Shown here: positions 1-5,214 of the stretch, piece after piece
How the letters are laid out: every line of letters begins with the position of its first letter
Numbering within the stretch: the stretch's first letter is position 1
NCBI GenBank assembly: GCA_027451455.1
Contig: DAIDJI010000404.1
Location: forward strand, 1 to 5,488
Direction: 5' to 3'
Length of the DNA: 5,488 nt
DNA from: Planctomycetales bacterium
GTDB taxonomy: Bacteria; Planctomycetota; Planctomycetia; Isosphaerales; Isosphaeraceae
Notes under the pieces: generated by a model
The model's input: the letters and a program-made list of their open reading frames with translations, nothing else
Told to the model about the DNA's origin: nothing
Databases searched by the model: none
Position numbers and translations under genes: made by a program

Positions 1-765
1 ATACGCATCCGGCACCTCGATCACGCCTTCAGTGCCCACCAGCTCATACGTGCAACGGAACGGCTGTTCGAAACTGCAATCAACGGCGCCGAGCACGCCG
101 TTGGCAAAACGAAGCGTCGCCGCCAGTGACAGGTCGACGCCGGTTGGACCGAAGCGCGCCTGGGCCCGAATGGCGTCCGGCTCCTGTCCCGCGAAGAAGC
201 GAGCCGTGCTGACGCCGTAGCAACCCACATCCCACAGGGCCCCGCCGCCTCGGTGCGGATCGAGCCGCCAATCTCCGGGTGCGATCGGAAACGAGAACGA
301 CGAGCGCACGAGCCGCAGCGCGCCGATGGCTCCTCCGGCCACGAGCCGCCCCAGCGCGGCCGTCCGCGGCTGATGGCGCCACATGAACGCCTCCATCAGG
401 ATCACGCCGCGCGTCCGGCAATAGTCGACCATCGCGGCGGCCTCTCGGGCGTCGAGGGCCATTGGCTTCTCGCAAAGGATATGCTTGCCGGCATCGGCCG
501 CCGCGACGACCCACGACCGATGCAACTCGTTCGGCAGGGGGATGTAGATCGCGTCGACCTCGGTGTCGTCGATGAGGGCCTGGTAATTGCCGTGCGCCCG
601 GGGGACCTGGAACTCGTCGGCCCAGGCCCGGGCGGTGGCCGTCTCTCGGCTCGCCAGCGCTTGCAGCGTTCCCGAATTCGACCCGCGGATGCCCGGGATC
701 AGGCCCCTCCGGGTAATCCGCGCACATCCCAGGATGCCCCATCGCAGCAATCGTCCGGTCGACAT
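1..765 (-). CDS. Gfo/Idh/MocA family NAD(P)-dependent oxidoreductase (3' end missing)
   Basis: Read on the minus strand from the ATG at 765-763, the frame stays open for 255 codons to the window edge, so the C-terminal part of a protein that is usually 330-380 residues is missing. Seen: an N-terminal Rossmann fold with WGILGCA at residues 9-15 (GxxGxA-type dinucleotide loop), IPLPNELH at 75-82, and CEKP at 98-101, the family's hallmark lysine motif. EAFMWRHQPR at 125-134 and GGALWDVGCYGVS at 174-186 follow, with Asp179 and Tyr183 in the usual substrate and catalytic region. The EAFMWR and DxGxY pattern is like dihydrodiol dehydrogenase and glucose-fructose oxidoreductase relatives. The family oxidises or reduces sugars, inositols or related diols; the substrate cannot be told here. 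I see no signal peptide, so it is probably cytoplasmic. The start is supported by GAGG (plus-strand 772-775) six bases upstream. It is divergent from the membrane protein at 868. Confidence 0.93.
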   Translation of the reverse strand, partial: MSTGRLLRWGILGCARITRRGLIPGIRGSNSGTLQALASRETATARAWADEFQVPRAHGNYQALIDDTEVDAIYIPLPNELHRSWVVAAADAGKHILCEKPMALDAREAAAMVDYCRTRGVILMEAFMWRHQPRTAALGRLVAGGAIGALRLVRSSFSFPIAPGDWRLDPHRGGGALWDVGCYGVSTARFFAGQEPDAIRAQARFGPTGVDLSLAATLRFANGVLGAVDCSFEQPFRCTYELVGTEGVIEVPDAY

Positions 766-771
766 GGCTGG

Positions 772-810
772 CCTCGTCGGGTCTCGGTGGAAGAAAGACC
801 CGACTATACT
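772..810. promoter_or_regulatory. divergent promoter region between the oxidoreductase and the membrane protein gene
   Basis: The 102-bp gap between the two divergent starts contains one AT-rich core, CTATACT at 804-810. On the plus strand it reads TATACT (805-810) and on the minus strand TATAGT (808-803), so the same element could serve as a -10 box in both directions. No convincing -35 box lies at the right distance on either strand (plus: TCTCGG at 782-787, poor). The complement of 772-775 is the GAGG ribosome binding site of the minus-strand gene. Only the -10-like core and the divergent layout support this call. Confidence 0.3.
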
Positions 811-867
811 GGAGCGGTCGGTCTCGCGGAATGAAACCGAGTCCCCCGAGACGGGGTAGCACCGGGC

Positions 868-2064
868 ATGATCGACCATCTCCTGCTCGAAGAGGTCTGG
901 GAAGCGGACGAACCGGCGGTCGCCGAGGCCACCCCGGCCGCGAGGCGGTCGTGGCTCGTCGCGATCCCGGCGGCGATGGCCGTGATCCTCCGGGCGATCG
1001 GCTCGGGGATGGACTGGCTCTTCGGGATGCTCTCGCTGCTGGTCGGCCTGTCGACGCTCGCTGCGCTCCCGGTCCTGCAACTGCTGACCCTGGGCTACTT
1101 CCTCGAATGCTCGGCCCGGGTCGCCCGGACCGGCCGGATACGAGACGGGTTTGTCGGCGTCCGGAAAGCGTCGAGGGCTGGCAGGCTTGCGGTGGGTCTT
1201 TGGCTGTCGACTCTGCCCGCCTGGTTCGTCGCCGGGATGGCGCATTCGGCCGAGCTGATCGCGCCGGGAAGCCGTACGGCCCTGAGCTGGCGGATCGGGG
1301 CGGGGCTGCTGGTCGGGTTGACCACGTTCCACATTCTCTCGGCGATCGCTCGGGGCGGTCGACTTCGACACTTCCTCTGGCCCTTCGGACACCCGTTCTG
1401 GCTCGTCAGGAGGCTTCGAGCCGGCGGCCTTTACTCCGAATTACGAGAGTCGTTCTGGACGGCAATCGATTCGCTCCGTCTTCCGTATTACTTCCGGCTT
1501 GGGCTCGTCGGCTTCGTCGGGACGCTCGCCTGGCTGATCGTGCCGGCCATTCTGATCGCCGCTGGCGGCCGATTCCCTCCTCTGGGGATTGCCGGCCTGC
1601 TCCTGCTGGCGGTTGTCGTCCCGTTCCTGCCTTTCCTCCAGATCCGATACGCGCTGGAAGGCCGGATCTCGGCGATGTTCGCGCGGCGGGCAATCCGGGA
1701 GCGATTCCGGCGCGCTCCCTGGTCGTTCGCGTTTTCCCTGATGGTCCTGCTTCTGGCCGCGATCCCGCTGTATCTTCTCAAGGTTGAGATGATTCCCCGC
1801 GAAGCGGCCTGGCTTCCCAGCCTGGTTTTCGTCACCTTCCTGGCGCCGGCTCGCCTCCTCAACGGATGGGCGTTCGCCCGATCCGGGCGCCGCGATCGAC
1901 CCTCCCACTGGTTTTTCCGCCTGCTCGGCCGCCTCGCGATCATTCCCGTGGCCGCCTTTTACGTCCTGATCGTCTTCCTCGCGCAATACACCTCCTGGGG
2001 CGGCGCCGCGGCCCTCTACGATCAGCACGCTTTCCTCGTTCCCGTCCCTTTCCTCAGCATGTAG
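868..2064 (+). CDS. multi-pass integral membrane protein, function unknown
   Basis: I do not recognise a named family with certainty. The 398-residue protein has a short acidic N-terminus (residues 1-25), then about eight or nine hydrophobic segments at roughly 29-47, 50-77, 105-125, 142-162, 211-233, 236-258, 285-304, 316-333 and 353-373. Arginine-rich loops separate them (for example 84-106, 163-185 and 271-283), fitting cytoplasmic loops under the positive-inside rule. LLTLGYFLECSARVARTGR (72-90) recalls the DUF4013-type 'glycine-tyrosine after a helix' pattern, but this is a weak resemblance. The C-terminal tail YTSWGGAAALYDQHAFLVP (374-392) is polar and aromatic, and may be a conserved signature. 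I see no catalytic motif, ATPase or transporter signature. The ATG at 868 is the first after an in-frame stop at 832-834; its ribosome binding site is poor (GGGG at 853-856, 11 bases away). It probably forms its own transcript, ending at the hairpin at 2108-2144. Confidence 0.85.
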   Translation: MIDHLLLEEVWEADEPAVAEATPAARRSWLVAIPAAMAVILRAIGSGMDWLFGMLSLLVGLSTLAALPVLQLLTLGYFLECSARVARTGRIRDGFVGVRKASRAGRLAVGLWLSTLPAWFVAGMAHSAELIAPGSRTALSWRIGAGLLVGLTTFHILSAIARGGRLRHFLWPFGHPFWLVRRLRAGGLYSELRESFWTAIDSLRLPYYFRLGLVGFVGTLAWLIVPAILIAAGGRFPPLGIAGLLLLAVVVPFLPFLQIRYALEGRISAMFARRAIRERFRRAPWSFAFSLMVLLLAAIPLYLLKVEMIPREAAWLPSLVFVTFLAPARLLNGWAFARSGRRDRPSHWFFRLLGRLAIIPVAAFYVLIVFLAQYTSWGGAAALYDQHAFLVPVPFLSM

Positions 2065-2107
2065 CCGGGAGACACCCCATCCGTGGCTTCCTGGCTCATG
2101 GCATCTT

Positions 2108-2144
2108 ACCTGGATTCCCTGATTTCCGACGGATCCGGGTTTTT
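2108..2144 (+). terminator. probable intrinsic terminator of the membrane protein gene
   Basis: ACCTGGAT at 2108-2115 can pair with ATCCGGGT at 2133-2140 (eight pairs, one G-U) and is followed directly by TTTT, making a run of five Ts from 2140. The 17-nt loop is longer than usual, so the stem is only moderately stable. It lies 43 bases after the stop codon at 2064 and just upstream of the next promoter at 2168, which is where a terminator would be expected. Confidence 0.45.
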
Positions 2145-2167
2145 CGTAAAATTGCTTCGGATCTTCC

Positions 2168-2195
2168 CTGACAATACACGAGGATCGATTATAAT
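2168..2195 (+). promoter_or_regulatory. sigma70-type promoter for the secreted protein gene
   Basis: CTGACA at 2168-2173 (five of six matches to TTGACA) is followed after 16 bases by TATAAT at 2190-2195, a perfect -10 box. Transcription should start near 2202, leaving a leader of about 200 nt before the ATG at 2403. In such GC-rich DNA this pairing stands out from its surroundings, and it is the best promoter match in the window. Confidence 0.7.
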
Positions 2196-2198
2196 CGA
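2185..2198. promoter_or_regulatory. perfect 14-bp palindrome covering the -10 box; possible operator
   Basis: TCGATTATAATCGA is its own reverse complement and spans the whole TATAAT box. It is flanked by two direct copies of CGAGGA (2179-2184 and 2196-2201), 17 bases apart. A dimeric regulator bound here would block RNA polymerase. Because TATAAT can itself form the centre of an ATTATAAT palindrome, part of the symmetry may be accidental; only the outer TCG/CGA arms add information. Confidence 0.35.
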
Positions 2199-2201
2199 GG
2201 A

Positions 2202-2402
2202 GTCGAATGGATGGTCGCCGTACGGGTCGCGTGTCCTGTTACGGCGATCCGCAGAAATGACTTGCCGTAGGGCCGCTCCCCCGGTCCCTTGAAACTCGAG
2301 TCTCCGGGCATCCTCTGCCCACGTTTCTTGACTCGAGAGGCTCACTCTCCGAGCCGTATTGAACCCGAACGACGGCTATGGAAGCCGAAGGAGTGTTGAG
2401 TC
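2202..2402 (+). promoter_or_regulatory. structured 5' leader of the secreted protein gene
   Basis: No gene is seen in 2065-2402. From the predicted transcription start to the ATG, several stems can be drawn. A ten-pair stem joins GGTCGCCGTA (2213-2222) to its complement at 2240-2249. An eight-pair stem joins CTCGAGTC (2295-2302) to GACTCGAG (2330-2337) and encloses GGGCA/TGCCC (2306-2310 with 2316-2320). GGCTC/GAGCC pairs at 2339-2343 with 2351-2355. CGGCT/AGCCG pairs at 2373-2377 with 2383-2387, ending one base before the ribosome binding site AAGGAG (2388-2393, nine bases before the ATG). GCCGTA occurs three times (2217-2222, 2264-2269, 2353-2358) and each copy could pair with the single TACGGC at 2240-2245, so alternative folds are possible. 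It matches no riboswitch class I know. Confidence 0.4.
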
Positions 2403-2813
2403 ATGTCCATTCATCTCCACCGTGCGCGCGAGATGGCGACCTGGTTCCTGGTGGCCGCCGTGCTCTCGCCGTTGGCGTTTTGCTTCGCCGCGACGGTGCC
2501 TGGCGAATCGGTTGAGCTTGCGAAGGTCTCGGGCCAGTTGAAAGTGAGCGGTCGACCTCTCGGTGATGTCTGCCTTTGCCTGGACCGGGGCGAAGAGCAT
2601 TGCGCCTTCGGCTGGCTGCAAGAAGACGGCTCGTTTCTGCTGAGCAACATGCGGTGGTATGAAGGGGGCGCCGAGCCGGGCCAGTATCACGCGCATATGT
2701 ATACGGCAAAGGGTGGTCCGCAGTTCCCGGAGAAGTATCGCGATCCGAGGACATCGGGGCTGGTTCTCGACGTTGCATCGGGCTGGAATGATTTCCGGAT
2801 CGATCTTCCCTGA
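2403..2813 (+). CDS. small secreted transthyretin-like / carboxypeptidase-regulatory-like domain protein
   Basis: The protein has 136 residues. Residues 1-30 form a Sec signal peptide: a basic start (HRAR), a hydrophobic core WFLVAAVLSPLAF at 14-26, and likely cleavage after Ala29 or Ala30. A cysteine at 27 sits in LAFC, but Phe at -1 does not fit a lipobox, so I do not call it a lipoprotein. The mature part is a short beta-sandwich-type domain: VSGQLKVSGRPLGDVCLCL at 42-60, EDGSFLLSNM at 74-83, PGQYHAHM at 92-99, then PEKYRDPRTSGLVLDVASGWNDFRIDL at 109-135. This order (add-on strand, DGSF strand, PGxY strand, KYRDPxTSGL) is common in small planctomycete secreted proteins of unknown role that resemble carboxypeptidase-regulatory-like folds. 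Three other cysteines (57, 59, 67) could form disulphides. The start is backed by AAGGAG nine bases upstream. No enzyme motif is visible; a structural or binding role outside the cytoplasm is inferred. Confidence 0.85.
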   Translation: MSIHLHRAREMATWFLVAAVLSPLAFCFAATVPGESVELAKVSGQLKVSGRPLGDVCLCLDRGEEHCAFGWLQEDGSFLLSNMRWYEGGAEPGQYHAHMYTAKGGPQFPEKYRDPRTSGLVLDVASGWNDFRIDLP

Positions 2814-2919
2814 TTGATTGCGGCCCGCCATTTGCTTGGGGACTCTGTGCCTGGTCGTACTTGCTGATGCGGGCAAGGCGGCCGGCTTGGGGTGACCCAG
2901 GCAGTGGAGGGCCGCGGTA
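2814..2919 (+). other. 106-nt gap with foldable leader before the phosphatase gene
   Basis: No T-rich terminator is seen, so the phosphatase may be read from the upstream promoter. TGCCTGG at 2848-2854 can pair with CCAGGCA at 2897-2903 and encloses a smaller stem, CTTGC/GCAAG (2860-2864 with 2873-2877). The outer stem ends two bases before the ribosome binding site GGAGGG (2906-2911). The octamer GCTTGGGG occurs twice (2834-2841 and 2885-2892). These are weak features that could arise by chance in GC-rich DNA. Confidence 0.25.
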
Positions 2920-3831
2920 ATGTCGGATTCCGAGACGAACCGTGGAACGGAGTTCTCAACGATAACCGACCCCGGCGTTCCTCGCCTCGCCGGGGTTGCG
3001 GTCACCTTCGCGGGACGAACCGATCCGGGGAAGGTGCGGGGTCGGAACGAGGACCATTTCCTGGTCGGTCGTCTGGTGAAGGAGATGAAGGTCGCCGCGA
3101 CGAGCCTTCCCTGCGAGGGTGGATCGGTCCTTTCGGAGGATGAGGGCTACCTGGTCGTCGTCGCCGATGGGATGGGGGGCGCGGCGGCTGGAGAGCGTGC
3201 GAGTTCGCTGGCCGTTGAGAGCGTCGAGGCGTTCATCCTGAACGCGGTCGAATGGTTCCTCCACCTCGGCGGCCGGGAGGAGCAGGCCCTTGTCGAGGAG
3301 CTGCGCGAAGCTCTCCGGGTCGCCGATCGAGTGCTTTTCGACCGCTCGCGAGACAACCCCGCGCTCTGGGGGATGGGGACCACGCTGACGATGGCCTTCG
3401 GGGTGGAGACGAAGCTCTACGTCGTCCACGCCGGCGATTCGCGGGCCTATCTCTACCGCGAGGGGCGGCTTGAACAGATCACGGCGGATCATACTTTGGT
3501 CCAGGCGCTGGTTGACGCCGGATCGATCTCGCCCGAGGCAGCCCGGCACCACAGCCGGCGTCACGTGGTGACGAACGTGCTGGGCGGCCCAAGCGAAGGC
3601 GTCTATGCCGAGATCCACAAGCTCGAGGTCCGCGACGGCGACGTCTTCCTCTTTTGCACCGATGGCCTGACCGAGCCGGTCGGTGACTCCGAGATCGCCC
3701 GGATCCTCGCCGAGCATCCCCTACCCCAGGACGCCGTCGACCGACTCGTGCAGCTCGCGCTTGACGGCGGCGGTCCAGACAACGTCACGGCGGTCATCGC
3801 CCGATACCGAGTCGATCACACCGCGGGATAG
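2920..3831 (+). CDS. PP2C-family (PPM) serine/threonine protein phosphatase
   Basis: A metal-dependent phosphatase of the bacterial Stp/PrpC group, which removes phosphate from serine and threonine residues and usually opposes Hanks-type kinases. All core motifs are present in its 303 residues: RGRNEDHF at 40-47 (Asp45), VVADGMGGAAAGERAS at 80-95 (Asp83, Gly84), MGTTLTMA at 152-159, VVHAGDSRAYLYR at 168-180 (Asp173), ITADHTLVQALVDAG at 187-201, LFCTDGLTE at 244-252 (Asp248) and GGGPDNVTAVI at 283-293 (Asp287, Asn288). The metal-binding aspartates are intact, so it should be active. It is longer than the usual 240-250 residues because of a 25-residue N-terminal extension and an insert of about 20 residues (51-75) between the first two motifs. 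No signal peptide or membrane segment is visible, so it is soluble and cytoplasmic. The start has a good ribosome binding site, GGAGGG at 2906-2911, eight bases upstream. No kinase gene is present in the window, so its partner is unknown. Confidence 0.96.
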   Translation: MSDSETNRGTEFSTITDPGVPRLAGVAVTFAGRTDPGKVRGRNEDHFLVGRLVKEMKVAATSLPCEGGSVLSEDEGYLVVVADGMGGAAAGERASSLAVESVEAFILNAVEWFLHLGGREEQALVEELREALRVADRVLFDRSRDNPALWGMGTTLTMAFGVETKLYVVHAGDSRAYLYREGRLEQITADHTLVQALVDAGSISPEAARHHSRRHVVTNVLGGPSEGVYAEIHKLEVRDGDVFLFCTDGLTEPVGDSEIARILAEHPLPQDAVDRLVQLALDGGGPDNVTAVIARYRVDHTAG

Positions 3832-3832
3832 G

Positions 3833-3940
3833 AGCCACCACGAAAAAACACGGAGGGCACGAAAGGAGACGGAGAGATTCAGGCCCTCGGCCGCGACCCT
3901 TCGTCTTTTTTCGTGTCCTCCGTGTTTTTTCGTGGTTGCT
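3833..3940. repeat. 108-bp near-perfect palindrome; REP/MITE-like intergenic repeat
   Basis: The left arm, 3833-3874, pairs with 3899-3940. The outer part, 3837-3856 with 3917-3936, is a perfect 20-bp inverted repeat (ACCACGAAAAAACACGG and onward). Inside it pairing continues through 3874/3899 with only Watson-Crick and a few G-U pairs, and outside it to 3833/3940 with one mismatch (3836 with 3937). The loop is about 24 nt and includes GGCC-CTC-GGCC. Within an arm, CACG or GACG recurs at 3839, 3849, 3858 and 3868, about one helical turn apart. It begins one base after the phosphatase stop codon. CCACGAA-CACGAA-type strings are, to my knowledge, common dispersed intergenic repeats in planctomycetes and some other bacteria. 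On the plus strand its T-rich right arm (3906-3911, 3925-3930) could also act as a transcription terminator for the phosphatase transcript. No transposase is encoded here. Confidence 0.85.
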
Positions 3941-3965
3941 GGAACCCGGGGGCGGGGTCGTTCCA
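3940..3965. repeat. GC-rich hairpin abutting the long palindrome
   Basis: TGGAAC at 3940-3945 pairs with GTTCCA at 3960-3965 around a C/G-rich loop. It begins at the last paired base of the large palindrome, so it may be part of the same element or a separate terminator-like stem. No T-run follows. The rest of the gap up to the rnpB promoter (3966-4067) shows no gene and no strong signal. Confidence 0.35.
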
Positions 3966-4067
3966 TGACTCATGTCGGATCGACGTGAGCGATGAACCTC
4001 CAGGTCTGCCGTGCCGCGGTGCCGGAGCGTTCCCTTCCGCCGATGGATCGATCGGACGAAGGCCGGG

Positions 4068-4096
4068 TTGTTCGGCTGAACCCCGGGACGTAAGAT
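4068..4096 (+). promoter_or_regulatory. candidate rnpB promoter
   Basis: TTGTTC at 4068-4073 and TAAGAT at 4091-4096 are separated by the ideal 17 bases and match the sigma70 boxes at three and four of six positions. The implied transcription start, about 4102-4106, falls just before the first base of the RNase P P1 helix at 4109. The individual boxes are mediocre; the position is the main support. Confidence 0.45.
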
Positions 4097-4108
4097 GGTG
4101 TCGGAGTT

Positions 4109-4642
4109 CGTGGCGGGCGCGATGATCGCCGTGGCGCCTCGGCCCGAGCCGCAGGATCGCGAGGGAAACCGAACCGATCCGGGGGCTCGCGTCGAGGATG
4201 TGCGCGGAGGAAAGTCCGGACTCCACAGGGCGCGATGGTGGGTAACGCCCACCGCCCGATCCCTCGCGGGGCCGGGTAGGGACAGTGCCACAGAAAATAA
4301 ACCGCCCCGGTCGGGATGCCTCGGCATCGCGGTCGGGGTAAGGGTGAAACGGTGAGGTAAGAGCTCACCAGCAGGCCGGGCGACCGGCCTGGCTCGGTAA
4401 ACCCCATCGGGAGCAAGACCAAATAGGGGGGCAGAGCGTCCGTCTGTCGAGGCGTCGCGGTTCGCCGCGGCGTCCGGAATGGACCCGCTCACGGATCGGC
4501 CCGATCCGTCACGACTCCCGGGTAGGTCGCTCGAGGCGCCGGGCAACCGACGTCCCAGATAAATGATCATCCAGGATCATGGGCGAGGGCGCAAGCCTTC
4601 GGCCGGAATCCTGACAGAATCCGGCTTACGCCGCCCGCCACG
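4109..4642 (+). ncRNA. rnpB: RNase P RNA (bacterial class A), enlarged
   Basis: This is the catalytic RNA that cuts the 5' leader from precursor tRNAs, working with the RnpA protein. The universal core is present: GAGGAAAGTCCGGACTCC at 4207-4224 (P4 5' strand), ACAGTGCCACAGAAAATA at 4282-4299, GGGTGAAACGGTGAG at 4342-4356, GAGCAAGACCAAATAG at 4411-4426, CCCAGATAAATGATC at 4554-4568, and ACAGAATCCGGCTTACG at 4614-4630 (P4 3' strand). Helices seen: P1 CGTGGCGGGCG (4109-4119) with 4632-4642; P2 GATGATC (4121-4127) with 4565-4571; a three-tier P3 (4137-4197); P13 (4351-4356 with 4364-4369); P14 with a GCGA tetraloop (4373-4390); and P19 (4573-4612) with a GCAA tetraloop. The P15-P17 region carries two stable hairpins, 4453-4472 (TTCG loop) and 4491-4509. 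At about 534 nt it is well above the 350-420 nt of most class A RNAs. The ends are set by P1 and could be off by several bases. Open reading frames on either strand here are artefacts. Confidence 0.97.
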
Positions 4643-4659
4643 TCCTCTCTCTTCCCTGC

Positions 4660-4681
4660 CGACCGCCGCCGCAGGCGGTCG
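4660..4681. terminator. GC-rich hairpin between convergent rnpB and the RbsD-like gene
   Basis: CGACCGCC at 4660-4667 pairs perfectly with GGCGGTCG at 4674-4681 around a six-base loop. It sits 18 bases after the end of rnpB and eight bases beyond the stop codon of the minus-strand gene, a position suited to a shared terminator. There is no T-run on either side, so it may work weakly, with Rho, or as an RNA-stabilising 3' end. Confidence 0.45.
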
Positions 4682-4689
4682 CGCCTCCT

Positions 4690-5085
4690 TCAAAACGCGC
4701 TGCCGGCGACGATCCGGACGCTCGCATAGGCGCTGAACTCGGCCGAGCGGATAATTCCCTTCACGTCGAGCGCCTGCTCCTTGAACTCGTGGAACGGCAC
4801 CTCATCGACGTCGATGTCGCCGACCATTTTGAGGATCTCCTGGTAGATCCTCGGGCTGAAATCCTTGATCTCAGCCGGTACGGCGATGGCGTCGATGACC
4901 AGTTCCTCGGCGACGGCGCGGACGATATCCAGCAGGCGGGGAATACCGGGGGTTAGGGTGAGATCGATCACGTGGCCGTCGGTGGGCAGCGGATAGGCGG
5001 CGTCGACGATCAGAAGCTCGTCGGACTGCCCGAGTTCGGCCAGGAGGGAGCAGATTGCGGGATTGAGGATGCCGCCCTTTTTCAT
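4690..5085 (-). CDS. RbsD/FucU-family protein (D-ribose pyranase-like, altered active site)
   Basis: The 131-residue protein aligns along its whole length, without visible gaps, to Bacillus-type RbsD, as I recall that sequence: MKKGGILNPAI at the start, LAELGQSDELLIVDAAYPLP at 15-34, IDLTLTPGIP at 40-49, AEIK at 71-74, EFKEQ at 100-104, and IIRSAEFSAYASVRIVAG at 111-128 ending in AF. RbsD proteins are decameric cytoplasmic enzymes that interconvert pyranose and furanose forms of ribose; FucU does the same for fucose anomers. Key positions differ here: the catalytic His20 is Gln, His98 is Phe (a His follows at 99), and Asn122 is Ser, while Asp28, Lys102 and Tyr120 are kept. It may therefore act on another sugar or have lost activity, and the name is given for the family only. 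The ATG at 5085-5083 is preceded by AAGGG (plus-strand 5095-5099) nine bases away. No ribose transporter or kinase gene is nearby. It converges on rnpB. Confidence 0.9.
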   Translation of the reverse strand: MKKGGILNPAICSLLAELGQSDELLIVDAAYPLPTDGHVIDLTLTPGIPRLLDIVRAVAEELVIDAIAVPAEIKDFSPRIYQEILKMVGDIDVDEVPFHEFKEQALDVKGIIRSAEFSAYASVRIVAGSAF

Positions 5086-5214
5086 CGAACTTATCCCTTG
5101 TCGAGCCGGTCGACGCGGTCGGCGGGATCGACTGGAGCTCTTCGGAGGCCGCGCCGGGCACCGTTTCGCACGATCCAGTCCCGCGCCGGGCCTCGTTGCC
5201 GGGAGATCGGGGGG

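Noticed and set aside
80..862. 260-codon minus-strand reading frame with a complete stop
   Set aside because: It is the shifted frame of the oxidoreductase gene; its translation is Arg/Pro/Gly-rich low-complexity sequence, whereas the true frame (1-765) shows all Gfo/Idh/MocA motifs.
831..1787. 318-codon plus-strand reading frame
   Set aside because: Overlaps the membrane protein in another frame and is rich in Arg, Pro and Gly with no domain, typical of a GC-rich shadow.
1441..2028. minus-strand reading frames of 150-195 codons inside the membrane protein gene
   Set aside because: Antisense shadows full of Arg, Glu and Gln; no motif, no ribosome binding site, and the plus strand has a clear membrane protein.
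2213..2249. known riboswitch (cobalamin, TPP, SAM, glycine)
   Set aside because: None of the conserved boxes of these classes is visible; only generic stems are present.
2376..3005. 209-codon minus-strand reading frame across the secreted protein gene
   Set aside because: It covers the promoter-proximal leader, a signal-peptide gene and the next start in antisense; no recognisable domain.
2956..3717. 253-codon minus-strand reading frame inside the phosphatase gene
   Set aside because: Exact antisense of a gene with every PP2C motif; long antisense frames are common at this GC content.
3833..3940. CRISPR array or retron msr/msd
   Set aside because: Only one pair of inverted arms exists, without regular spacers; there is no reverse transcriptase or cas gene in the window.
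4095..4355. 86-codon plus-strand reading frame
   Set aside because: Lies inside the RNase P RNA and includes its universally conserved P4 sequence, so it is not coding.
3794..4570. 258-codon minus-strand reading frame
   Set aside because: It runs through rnpB and the palindrome. The HEKTRRTRKKTK stretch is just the CACGAA repeat translated, a known source of spurious protein predictions.
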